Source: Cardiocondyla obscurior (taxonomy: Eukaryota > Arthropoda > Insecta > Hymenoptera > Formicidae). From it: 64,000 nt of DNA. Every line of letters starts with the position of its first letter. The stretch's first letter is position 1. Shown in pieces: positions 10,942 to 21,904 of this stretch. The position numbers and the translations under genes are program-made. The stretch is from the NCBI RefSeq assembly GCF_019399895.1, contig NC_091865.1:9057001-9121000 (forward strand), written 5' to 3'. The notes beneath the pieces are model-generated. The model did not search any database, was not told where the DNA came from, and worked only from the letters and a program-made list of their open reading frames with translations.

Positions 10942-12333
10942 TGTGATAATAGCCTCGCTGTTCGCCTAAGACGATACGCGCAAAATCTCGCAGCCCCCAA
11001 GCACGTTTGATACTCCAGAAAAAATCTAAGTAATCCGGTAACTCCAATACTCTTTTCGGATTTTATCTAACTAATATTCGATCTCCACATCGAGAGCCTC
11101 GCGAAGTCACGCACACCCGTCGCCGTCATGTGACGACTGCACGGCATTCTAGTAACTGTTGGTAACTTTTTATTTCTACTGGCGAGACTGGCAAGGCGGA
11201 GAGAGAATGTTTATTTAAAAAGCCGCGAAAGTAAATGCCAGTTTAATTTTTATTATTTTATAAATTTGAATTATTATTACGAATCTGTAATTAACTAGAT
11301 ATCAGGGAAATAGATTTAGTTTCCATCGAGGGTTAAATAAAATCGGGTCAGAGTCGAATCAGCTCATATAATTCGCTCTTCTTAATCTTTTCCATATATC
11401 ACACGATACATTTCTTTTATCCGCATTAATAAAAAAAAAGAATATATTATATATATATCGATAAGTTAATTAATAATTAGTTAATTAGTTTTTCTTAGCA
11501 TATAAATATCATATAAAGAGGCAAGATTTTCGCATCTCAAAATGAACTCGTCGAGCATGTTTCGCAACGAGTACATACATCGTCGGCCTAATTTTAGAAT
11601 CCGTCGTGTTCGCGTCTCTGTTTCGCAGCGAAAGGACAGATCTCGTGTATGTTTCGTATTAAACGCACAATCAATCTTGAGAACTATTAGCAATAATGTC
11701 TTTGACGAGAAAGGGGTAAGCCAGCTGCTTCTCGACCTTAAATAATCTTTCCTTCATTTAAATCTACCCCGTTTGAAAGCATTTAATTGATGTAAAGTCT
11801 TTGCCTAATGAAAAGTTCCGCAAACGGAATGTTCGCTTCCGCAACTGGACGGGCTGCTGCTCGTGTTCTATTTCTGTCTGTGATTAAATTTATAACGTTA
11901 AATTTAGAGAAACTGTGGAAATGTCTACGTGATTTGTCTGCGAAAAATTTGAGTTGTTTTCTGTATTCGTCGACCAAATCTAGAGTCTGCAATACCATGA
12001 GTACGATTTTTTTTATGAATAAAATTAAATGTATTTAATGCGTAAACTTTAAAATATTATTTCTGCTTTTCGATAGCAAGTTTTTCCAATAAGTAATTAA
12101 AGTCTAGTATATAAATGATAATATTGTATAATATTTATTTATAGAAAGCTAGAATTTTTTAAAAATATTGTTGTACTTTAATTATTGGATTTCAAAATTG
12201 TTTCAAATATAATTCTCGCGACAAAATAATGGTTTCTTTGTTAGATTAAATATATGATACCAGACATCGTTATATTCATCGCGTCTCCTAATTAAAACTT
12301 GATACTTTTGATCATTTCTCTGTTATGTTACAG
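10942..12333. promoter_or_regulatory. Divergent region between V-ATPase c'' and SMYD4-like gene
   Basis: About 1.4 kb between the two genes. Just inside the V-ATPase gene, at about 10764, is a TGACGTCA (CRE-like) octamer. In this stretch, TATCGATA at 11456-11463 is a perfect DRE core. The missing first exon of the SMYD4-like gene should lie here, but I could not place one in the required phase. Open frames on both strands at about 11481-11999 are discussed under findings. Confidence 0.45.
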
Positions 12334-14716
12334 ACATGTTTCGGTTGCTGAATTTCGTCGTAGCGTGCATGACGCCGTCTCACAGGAGCCGCTCGCGACT
12401 CAATTCGCGAAGCTATCTGCGCTGGGTGATAGGCGAGGGATGATCGAGATGCTTATGGAAATACCCAGTGTGGTGGACTTGAAAATCGACGACTCGTACG
12501 AGGGTAAGAACGATGCGCAGGCCGATCGGCTGTATAAGAGATCGCTCGAAGTAGCGATGAGGTCCGGAGATGATCACGCAGAGGAGATAAAAGCCTCTAA
12601 TACTCTCACGCAATCACTGTTTGCGGCCAGTGCAAACAGTAGAGTGTTCCTAGATGCAATCTGCGAACGCGCTAGGCGTTTCTACAACCTGCGTGCTTAC
12701 GCGAGATGTCTGCGAGACTGCGAGTGCATGCTGGCGCTTCCTACGAGCTTCTATAACGACTCTGCGGAGAGCGTCAAGTACTCGGTGCAACGTAGGAAAG
12801 AATGCCTTCAACTAGAACGGGAGTGCTCCCGGAAGTTGGAAGTTGCGTCCTCCAAGAAACGCGGTGCTCGTAGAAAGACAGCCTCCACTTCCTCTTCCTC
12901 TTGCCATTCTTCTTCCAGTCAGGCATTGCCCACCATTGACGGCAAGCCACACAGGCATCTCACGAGCTGTTCGGATAGCGTTGAGCTGCTGTTCGACGAG
13001 ACCAAGGGCCGGCACCTCGTGGCTACAAGAGACATCAGACCAGGAACTGTACTCATTGTCGACCGACCATTTTCTTTTAGCACGGATCCGCCGGCGCTCG
13101 ACAGGAATTGTTTGCACTGCCATGCCACACTTAAATTAGAAGACAGCATTAAAATTCCGTGCCGTAATTGTCAAACAGTTAGTAGAGCGCATGATTTATA
13201 TTCGCGAACGCCACGCGCGTTTCCACTAACATCAAAATTCAGATAATTTTTACTTGCGACGCCATCCTATCATTCTTAAACATATATTTAACAACAAATA
13301 AATAAAATGACATCACAAGTGAGAATTATTTGAGTTTTCGTGTAAATGAAAAGCAGCATATGTATACCTGCTAGTTCGAATTATCCAACTCTATGCTTGT
13401 TAGTGCTCGCGTTAATTTATCATTTTTTCTATGCAGTTCTCTGCAATGTGCATCGAAATTCCTCAGATATAAATTTAATTTTTGCGTTCTCCAGGTGGTT
13501 TTTTGCACGGAAGCATGTCGCAAGGAAGCATGGGAGACGTATCACCGATATGAGTGCTCAGTGTTCAATCATTTTTTCAAAAATCCATTGAACAACGCGT
13601 GTCAACAAACGTCTTATCTCTTGCTAGCTTATCGCACGACTATACAAGCACTGTCGCTGCAAAACAATGCGGATATTACATGCATTTTGAATACTGATTT
13701 TCTACAATATCATGCTAATAATAACGCGAAAGACAATGATGACGTTCAAAAAGAACGCATGGATTTGGGATCGAAGAAGACGTACAGTCCTCTTGATTAT
13801 CGAACGGTATTTCAATTGGAGACTCACTGCACTGATGTCGAAGCTAATGTGAACCTTATTCGCGCCGTTGAGGCAATCTTTCTCATGAAATGCTTGATCT
13901 CAGTTTTGAGCAAACTTGATGTTGTCTGCACGAGGGAAACTGTCGTTTCACTTGCCACGGCAATGTTGCATCACTTGCAGGCGATTAACTACAATGCGTA
14001 CGAGATTGTCGAAAACGTTTACGATGAGGCAACGCACGTGTGGGAGCCCAGAAACATTGGTGCTGCGATTTACACTACAGTCAGTCTCGTGAATCATAGC
14101 TGTTATCCCAATGTGGTACGCCATTCCTATCCGAATGGTAAGTGAGCCGATCAAGAATGAACTGGCCGTACATATAAATTAAGTAAATCAATAAAATGTT
14201 AATTTCTATGTTACAGGCACAGTCGTAGTCAAAGCGTTACGCTTCATCGGCAAAGGCTGCGAGATTCTCGATTGCTACGGGCCTCATTTTCTCAGTGAGA
14301 GCAAATTAAATAGGCGCGAGTTTTTATGGAAGAAGTATCGGTTTCTGTGTGGATGTGATGCCTGCAAGCAAAATTGGACATTTCCGCTACCCAAAACGAT
14401 AAATTATAAGTGTACAACATGTTCAGAATCGATTAATTCTTCGATAACAGACGCGAAAATGATCAATTATCAATGCATTAAATGTGAACAAATTACTGAT
14501 TTAAAGAAAATCGAAAAACAATTTCAAACGTCAATTCAAAAAAGGTTGAGTGCTATTGCAAAAATGTATCAGGGACATTATAGCGACGCGTTGCCTTTGC
14601 TGTTTGAGCATGCAAACTTTATCAATAAAAACTTGACCCAACCGAATAACGAATGCATTAAAACAGAACAATGTATCGTTCAATGTTACAATTCTTTTGG
14701 CTCTGTTTCAGTATAA
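12334..14716 (+). CDS. SMYD4: SMYD4-like SET and MYND domain protein (first short exon not identified)
   Basis: Probable protein-lysine methyltransferase of the SMYD4 type. Exons 12334-13177, 13495-14137 and 14217-14716 join in phase to 661 residues. An N-terminal helical/TPR-like region (ADRLYKRSLEVAMRSGDD..., ERARRFYNLRAYARCLRDCE) is followed by a Ser-rich linker (about 12880-12920), the start of SET (KGRHLVATRDIRPGTVLIVD), and a MYND zinc finger. The finger begins CLHCHATL and continues across the first intron into VVFCTEACRKEAWETYHRYEC. Next come the SET core NHSCYPN (about 14091) and DCYGPH, and post-SET cysteines CGCDAC. The first exon shown enters with one base of a split codon, so an upstream exon with the start is missing from this model; the first in-frame ATG inside it is at 12440. 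The tail is shorter than in human SMYD4, lacking most of the C-terminal TPR part. Confidence 0.85.
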
Positions 14717-15348
14717 TATTCTATAAGTTAAATTATGATAATAATTTAGTGCAGTGAAATTATTTTAATTTATTCTACAGTTTGGTGAAAAGCAATTCAC
14801 TAAAAATAAATACTTGCAGTTTTCTATTAAAAAAAAAAATTTAACAGCAAATCTAGAAAATACATGGAACAATTCTCTCGATTACATTTGTATTAATAGT
14901 TATTGTAACGCAAAGCAATGCAAAATTAGATTAAATCATTAAGAAGCATATAATTTCGGTAAAAAGCATAATAAAAAACGAGTTATTGAGGAGTTAATCG
15001 ATTTCGTACCAGAATCAGCATATAAATCTATAAAATATCGAAGATAATAAAAGATCGAGCCTATTGCATCCTGTGTAACAAATAGTAATCTAGTTGCATA
15101 GACGCGTATTTTAAGTACGGTTTTATATCTTTATCATGCTCTTTCTATAAAAATGGGTGACGTAACATACCAAGATCATTGCTTCTCAATAGCGATGCAT
15201 ATATCGTATTTGCGTGAGAAAGACAAAAATTATGTACAGTAATGTCATCATATACATTCATAAAGTACATCCTTTAACTTAGTTCATTAAAACACAAAGA
15301 TGTAATACCTAAATTCAACTAGAATCCGATGACGTTTTAGGCATTTAA
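14717..15348. other. Convergent 3' regions of SMYD4-like gene and Drp1
   Basis: AT-rich 632-bp gap between two stop codons pointing at each other. A plausible SMYD4 poly(A) signal AATAAA lies at 14805-14810; ATTAAA on the minus strand next to the Drp1 stop (about 15343-15348) is too close to be convincing. No gene is seen. Confidence 0.5.
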
Positions 15349-18300
15349 TTACCACATGTGCGTTTCTCTAATTTCACTAATAATATGACCTGCTTGAGTC
15401 AATGCCTGCAGAATTAAAAAACAATTGTTATAAATTAATTATTACGAAAATGTTAAATATTTCATTCTTTACATACCTTTAACATGTCCGCTGTTTCTTT
15501 ACGCCTAACAGCGATGTGTTCGCTCTCAATTAATAAGGCTTCAGCCTGATCTGATTTGTACAAGTGTGTGACAAGTTCACTTTGTAGATTATCCTTCACG
15601 TAATTGACTAAGAAATGCATAACGGCTTTTGGTACGCTGTCTTGAATGGACGTTCGTACAATATAAAAGTATGATCTTATGAGTCTTTCTGCAAACCATA
15701 AAAAAAAATTAAAATTAAAGTTATTAACGTAAATGTTACGTTTATTTCCTTACCAATAATATCACAATCTCGTTGCTCACGGTCGCTAAGTTTTCGGGAC
15801 GTCTGTATTGGTACCGCTGGGAGCAGATTAACCGGCTTTTGCTGCGGGGATGCTTTTTGCAATTCGATCGCTGGATTCGAATGCGAGGAGGAACTGTTTT
15901 CACACATTCTAACTGGAGAACCATCCGTGGAACCAGATGACTCCATTCGTCCCTGAAGTAGTAAGTTAGTTAGCAGCCAGTGATTTTGCTGTCCTTGCTG
16001 TTCCTTGGTCTGATTGGAAACAGAGTTTATCTCACCTTGATTATTGACTGACTTTTTAATCTGTTATAAATATGCTATACTATTAATTGCAAACGAGATA
16101 TAAGAAATTAAAAGTGATGCTGATAAAATGGGGAATAAATTGATAAATGGGCTAACATTGCTATTAAATATTTACATTATTGTTCTTAAAATAACTTGAC
16201 GAGATATTCACAAAAGATAATATATTAATGTAACACATTTCATAAAAAAAATATTACGTAGAGATTACTTACTGTGTCATTGGTGATTATAGTACTGGAT
16301 GCTGAAGTTAATCGTTTATTATGTTTTAAGTAATCTACATCAGCATCTTTAAGTAAAGACGATACAAATGCTGCATCTTTGTGAAAGTCAGGATGCTTAG
16401 TGTTGATATATGCCAATTCTATTGCAACCAAATTTTCTACCTTTGTTTTAAAAATCAAATTATTATGTGCAAGGAATATATTATAAATAAATATACAATA
16501 AATTTATAAGTTACCATTGAATTTGTAGGCGGGAGCCGTCTACGTAGCAATTGTGTAACAACGTCGACAATACGTTCGTGCAGCTTAGGAAAACGCAGCA
16601 TCTCCTGTTGCACTTCGGTGCCGCAATGCTGTATTATACTTTGCATTTCTTCATGTACAAGCTCTATGCAGCGCAGTGAGGGATCCTCCAATTTTCGTAT
16701 TTGCCGTTTAACTAATAATTCAAAGGAAACTTCTGGTACAAAGAGGGCTGGTCTTGGACCGGTTGCATTGCGAATAGCAGTCAATATGTCTACTTTGCTA
16801 AGGTCTGCCAATGGATTTATCGAGTTGAGCGTTTTACCAAACGTCTCGTGAAATATATAGCAAATGCGAGCACCACCACACAGCTCAGTAGTTTCGATGT
16901 TTCTTGCCGTTCCTTCTATTGTAGCGCAATAGCTATTTGCAAACTTTGTAATAATTTGCAGTAAAGTTTGACTTTTATCTTCGACATCTCCTCCATAAGA
17001 GTTAAGCAGGGTTTGATATTGCGCGACCATTGTATTTACTCTGTTCTGTTTTTAAAAAGCACAAGTTATACAAAGATATGTCTACTTTAATATTATATTA
17101 ATAATAAAAATATATATAAAATGTTTATTTTAACAATACACCATGTAATTTAATAACTCCAGTTAAATCATTACCTTTAATTCTGGCAAACAATCTCTAA
17201 TATGTTGCATAAGTAAACGATTAAGAGTTTTTGCTAAGTAAGGAGTGCCATTCCTGCTGGCTAATGTTGGATATTTACGTTGTAAGAATGTTGCTTCATC
17301 TTTCAATGCATCCCGAATACTTTTGTTGTTCATTATATCTTGCTGAGAACGATTAACCACACCTATAATACCTAATTTCACTGGAATGACTCTGCCACAT
17401 AGAATATCTATAGCATCAGTCCCTAAAAAAAAAGAAAAAACATACTAAAAACTATTGATAAGATATAATTCATCTTTATAATCAACAAAAATTCAACAAA
17501 TTTGATGTAAAGTATAAAAAATTTAATTTACCAGCATCCATAAGATCTAATTTTGTAACAACAGCCAATGTTCGTCTGCCATCTGGATCAACATCCTTGC
17601 TCAGCTTTAAACTCTCACTAGTAGCCATGTCAGTGTTGGCAGTGACAACTGCTAAAATTATTGAATTTGGACTACATATATATTTTAATACAAGATCACG
17701 TATCTGAGACTCAATATCCTCTGGTTGATCACCTACTGGTACTTTTGTAATACCAGGCAAGTCTATGAGTGTCAGATTAACAACAGATGATGAATATATT
17801 TTAAGGTTAATTGGTTCTGGACAAATTCCTTTGTTTGCTCCAGCCATTCTGTCAGTTTCAGCTTCAATCTCTGAGCGAATGTCATCAAAATCTTTGTAAA
17901 TTTTATTCTTTGTATGCAAAAACATTCCCCATTCCTCCAGGTCCAAGGTGCCATTCTCTGCACTTCTATGTTCACGATCATCCTTGGGTGTGTACACAAG
18001 TTGCAGTATTAATGGACGTCGTGTGACAATACCTGTCCCTCGTGGTAGAAAAGAACGGCCTACCAAACTTTCTATTACAGATGACTTTCCAGAACTCTGA
18101 AAAATCCCGTATTTATTATAACCTATATCGTCAGTTAATCAATTACAATAAATACGTAATTAAAAAACAACTTAAACAAATAATGATATTGTTATCTTCA
18201 ATTATAATACTGATGCATAGAAAGCCATTAACAATGAAAAGATTATCGTTACACTGTGCGTGACAACGAAACAAAATTCGAATGTCAACATTGATAATCG

Positions 18301-18568
18301 ACATCAGACACTTCTTTCAACCGCATCTTCTCCCTCATAATTATCTCTACAATGTTCTCTTTTATTAATACGACGGTTTAATCTTGAGAGCAAAGAGGCA
18401 AAGTCCAGGTGATGAAAGAAGTGACGAAGCCGTAAGGAGTTCGGCCAAAGGAAAATTTCGACTAACCTGCGTGCCCAATACGACGATTTGCGGCAATTGT
18501 AGCACCGTAGCGCCGACGGTGTTAAACACGTCCTGCAGCTTGTTTATTACAGGTATCAGGGCCTCCAT
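15349..18568 (-). CDS. Drp1: Dynamin-related protein 1 (mitochondrial and peroxisomal fission GTPase), 8 exons
   Basis: Large GTPase that forms constricting rings on mitochondria and peroxisomes. Exons on the minus strand are 18568-18467, 18096-17532, 17422-17175, 17045-16515, 16440-16273, 16060-15754, 15688-15477 and 15405-15349; the join is in frame and gives 729 aa (human about 700-736). It starts MEALIPVINKLQDVFNTVGA, as in all Drp1 proteins. The P-loop GTQSSGKSS is split exactly by intron 1. Switch/G3 LIDLPGITKVPVGDQP, G4 TKLD, stalk LCGGARICYIFHETFG and FVPEVSFELLVKRQI are all present. The GTPase effector domain is RKLSDREQRDCDII...RLIRSYF, and the end is ISEIRETHMW. The variable (B-insert) loop in exons 5-6 is divergent and Ser/Gln-rich, as expected. 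The gene is tail to tail with the SMYD4-like gene and head to head with FCF1. Confidence 0.97.
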
Positions 18569-19432
18569 GGTGGTGCAAAAATGAACCTACGCGCGTCTCG
18601 CCGACGTGCGAATCGATCGGGAACAACGGTTGGTCGGTTACGAACACGAAGCCGGGTTCGAGTAACGCTCTCTTGCCTCTCTTCACCGCCCTCTCGTCTT
18701 TCCACAACTTACCTCTACATACGTCGTGGTTCCGCGATTATTTCGATTTAACGGCTTGACGTTACGCCGAATGTAATTTATTCGAAATAACTCCACCGGT
18801 GGAATCGTCAAAATGACTTACGCACAGCTGAGTATCCTGATTATCTGATATTTTCGCGTTTCGTGCGCCTTCTTCTGTGTACAACTGACTATACTATACG
18901 ATGTACGCTTCACGAATTTCACTCACGTAAGTGCACTATGGTATGGTATTCGATTCTTGCGCGTGCGCTCTATTGACACGACATTAAATATAAGTAGACT
19001 CATTGTTCAGTTCTCACCATCCTGTTAATCCTGATATATATCTTGCCTCCGAAAACTACGAGTGCTCCGACTGCTCCGAGTTCTTTGACAGGATTTTTAA
19101 CTAGTTATAATTTGTGTAAGTACATCGCATCCGCAAATGTAGATTAACAAAAAAGATATATCTTCGTTATGTATTAAAAATATGTATTTTTATTTTAAAC
19201 TTTTTATTTTTATTCTCTTTTTGCTACAAATACGACTTTTTTTCTAAGTTAAAAGCTTTAATTTGTATCGCCAGTGCGTTGGAACTTGAAATAAAATTAT
19301 TTCTTATTTTTAACCTAAAAATCGTCACATGTGCTTCTTGCACCTTATAATTTTTCTGTGACTCAATTTTTAATTTATTATGTTTCTTCCAGAAGAACTT
19401 GAAGATATACACACATTTCCACAGCAAATATA
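18569..19432. promoter_or_regulatory. Divergent promoter region of Drp1 and FCF1
   Basis: The 864 bp between start codons must carry both promoters and 5' UTRs. The Drp1-proximal part (18570-18770) is CpG-rich; the FCF1-proximal part is AT-rich. A clean TATA box at a fitting distance is not seen, as is usual for housekeeping genes. Confidence 0.5.
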
Positions 19433-20599
19433 ATGGTAAGAGTTTAGAAATATATACATTAAAATAATGCAAGTTTACAAATACTTGCTTTATCTGTATA
19501 AGTTTTGAGTAAGAATGTATAAGTCAGCAGTTACAGTGTATTTTATTTAAATAGTATATCATTTTACAATTTATACAATTTATACAATTATTAGTATATT
19601 ATTATACAATAAAGTAACATGACATAAACATAATTACATTACATATGTATTGTATAATAATACTTAATGTAAATTTATGTATTACAGGGGAAAAATAAGA
19701 AAACTCGCAAAGTTGTAATGCAGAGATTTGCTCAGATGAAAAGAATGATTAGTTTGAGTGATTCACGAATGTAAGTTGATGTCTCATGTGATTGTTGACA
19801 AAATATAAGGATATTAGTAAATTTCTGAATTGTGTGCAAGAAAAAAAAAGATTAACATAAATTTTTTTTTATAGAAAACCTGAGAAGCGACTACCACCAA
19901 AGAAAACTCCAAAAGAAGACAAGACTAAAATGAAAATTACAGAAGTGTAAATAATCTTACATTTGTAATCTGATATTTTATATTACTTCCAATAGAAATC
20001 TGTGCATAATATTAATAGTATTAATTTTTTTTAGGCCACAACAATCTTCTGCGTTATTCTTTCAATATAACACACAACTTGGACCACCGTATCACATTTT
20101 AATTGATACAAACTTTATTAACTTTTCAATTAAAAATAAGTTGGATGTTATACAGAACATGATGGAATGTCTCTATGCAAAATGTACGCCATATATAACG
20201 GATTGTGTGATGGGCGAATTGGAGAAACTTGGACAGAAATATAAATTAGCATTGAGAATTATCAAAGATCCACGATTTGAAAGATTAAAATGTATGCATA
20301 AGGGAACTTATGCGGACGATTGTCTGGTGAATAGAGTAACGCAAGTAAGTACAGAGGTTTTTATTGTATTAAGAAATGTATTATATATACTGACGATATA
20401 CATGTATCTCAATGGTATAAACAAGAAAATTTAATTATGTACATCCTTATTATTTCAGCACAAGTGTTATATTGTTGCAACAAATGATAAGGATTTGAAA
20501 AGAAGAATACGGAAGATACCAGGCGTGCCAATAATGTATATATCTCAGCACAGATATACGATAGAAAGAATGCCAGATGCTTATGGTGCACCTAAATAA
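19433..20599 (+). CDS. FCF1: rRNA-processing protein FCF1 (PIN-domain, SSU processome), 5 exons
   Basis: Nucleolar PIN-domain protein needed for early pre-rRNA cleavages and 40S subunit assembly. Exons are 19433-19435 (only the ATG codon), 19688-19770, 19875-19946, 20035-20344 and 20459-20599, giving 202 aa (human 198). The reading begins M-GKNKKTRK, then the Lys/Pro-rich linker, FFQYNTQLGPPYHILIDTNFINFSIK, CLYAKCTPYITDCVMGELEKLG, FERLKCMHKGTYADDCLVNRVTQ, ATNDKDLKRRIRKIPGVPIMYIS and ERMPDAYGAPK. Acidic PIN residues are visible in IDTNF, the MGELEKLG glutamates, YADD and ATNDKDL. The initiator ATG sits immediately before GTAAG, so the start codon occupies an exon of its own coding sequence. 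Identification is secure along the whole length. Confidence 0.97.
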
Positions 20600-20690
20600 T
20601 AGTATAATTTATTTAGTATACAATTACAATAACATTTTGTACAATACTTATTTTTCTATATTAAAGATACATAAAGATATACGTTTTGTT

Positions 20691-20696
20691 AATAAA
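20691..20696 (+). terminator. Candidate poly(A) signal of FCF1
   Basis: AATAAA about 92 bp after the FCF1 stop, in AT-rich DNA. From here to about 20900 nothing else is evident. Confidence 0.55.
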
Positions 20697-20899
20697 ACTT
20701 AACTTATAAGTCTGTCATGTATTTAACGTTTTTTTTATAGAGTTATTTATACATACAAAAATCAATTTCTTAATTGCCTTTATAGACTAAAATTTATTAA
20801 ATTTTTTATTTGATTAACGCGTTGTATCAAACATTAATTTGACTTGTATTGTGCCAGTGTTACTATTAGCAGAACAAGTCTCAATATAATAGGCCGTTT

Positions 20900-21110
20900 T
20901 GTATAAGGCGCGATGGCTTTTACCAATGAAAGATCGACCATGTCAACTAAAAATTTTTATTGGACGTGAGGCAAGCGCAGCGCATGTGCAGCTCAATGCA
21001 AGGATGTAATATACATAGCTAGTTTCGGACGGATCGGACTGCTCGGACCCCACCGGACCCGGCTGACGTCGCGACGTCGCGACATCGCGACATCGCAATG
21101 CACTTAATCG
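20900..21110 (+). promoter_or_regulatory. Probable promoter and first exon of the unrecognised gene that follows
   Basis: Composition switches from AT-rich to GC/CpG-rich. CCAAT appears directly (ACCAATGA, about 20919) and inverted (ATTGG, about 20958). The stretch 21066-21095 is a run of near-identical GCGAC-GTC/ATC units. It ends at TTAATCG|GTAAGC (21110/21111), a strong splice donor, so 5' non-coding exon sequence is likely. Confidence 0.4.
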
Positions 21111-21445
21111 GTAAGCATTATCGTTTACTTGTACATTTACTCATATTTAGCAGTAACTGAAACTCATGCGGTGTGGATTCGTTCGCGAATCGCCGAAATT
21201 CGTTGCAGCTCCACGTATCGTGAGTGAGACGGAACATGGCGTTTGTAGAACTCGGCCGTTACAAGATCGCACCGAGCTCGTCTTGGACCCGGCCGGCGTC
21301 GCGACGCATCTAATCGGTAAGCATTATCGTTGACTTGTACATTTACTCATATTTAGCAGTAATTGAAACTCCGTGCGATGCGGATTCGTTCGTGTAACGT
21401 TGAATTTTGTTGCAGCCTCGCGTATCGCGTAATAATTATTCGATC
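21051..21445 (+). repeat. Tandem duplication of a 5' exon-intron unit (period 206 bp)
   Basis: Two diverged copies (about 21051-21236 and 21283-21445) share GGACCCGGC(T/C), a GTCGCGAC block, TTAATCG/CTAATCG followed by GTAAGCATTATCG, then CTTGTACATTTACTCATATTTAGCAGTAA, GAAACTC, GGATTCGTTCG and a TTGCAG acceptor. I estimate about 80% identity by eye. The donor GTAAGC is at 21111 in copy 1 and at 21317 in copy 2. Because donor and acceptor are retained in both, the copies could act as alternative 5' exons. Confidence 0.75.
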
Positions 21446-21904
21446 GAAATTCACGCAAAAGGATAACAGGACGAGGATTATACTTCCGTGCCTTACTCTT
21501 TGCAATACACGCCGACGTTGATTTTCGTCATCAAGCACTTTAATCGGCGAGCGACATATTTTGTTATATGGAGAGTCGTGGGATGTCATAAAAGATCACG
21601 GAAGGTGCGAGTACAAGCATGAAGTTATCAATCTACCCAATCTACGATAGCACGACGCCATTTCGGATTTTGCTGCAATAATTTACGTAAGTACAATTAT
21701 TAATTTACAGTTCGTGAGAATCTGTTCAGTATTTCTATATTTGTTCGGCGCTGTCCATGCACCGCGTCGCGAAAAGATGTACTTCGCGTGCAATTAATAA
21801 GAGACATCGTATGATCGTTGTAGGTGAAACGATTAATATGTACATATTCGTAATTGATGAATTTATTTTTGCGAGCAGGTTATGCAAGCGAAAGATCAGC
21901 AGCG

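Noticed and set aside
10856..11047. 63-codon minus-strand frame starting MELPDYLDFF across V-ATPase exon 1
   Set aside because: Its splice at 10881 leads to the wrong phase in exon 2; the overlapping frame from the ATG at 10941 joins correctly to the conserved protein.
11700..11750. Resemblance to the 5' end of U2 snRNA (GCTTCTCGACCTTA)
   Set aside because: Only about ten bases match; the rest of U2, including the branch-point pairing region, is absent.
13370..13395. GTTCGAATT resembling a tRNA B box
   Set aside because: It lies in a SMYD4 intron with no A box or cloverleaf around it.
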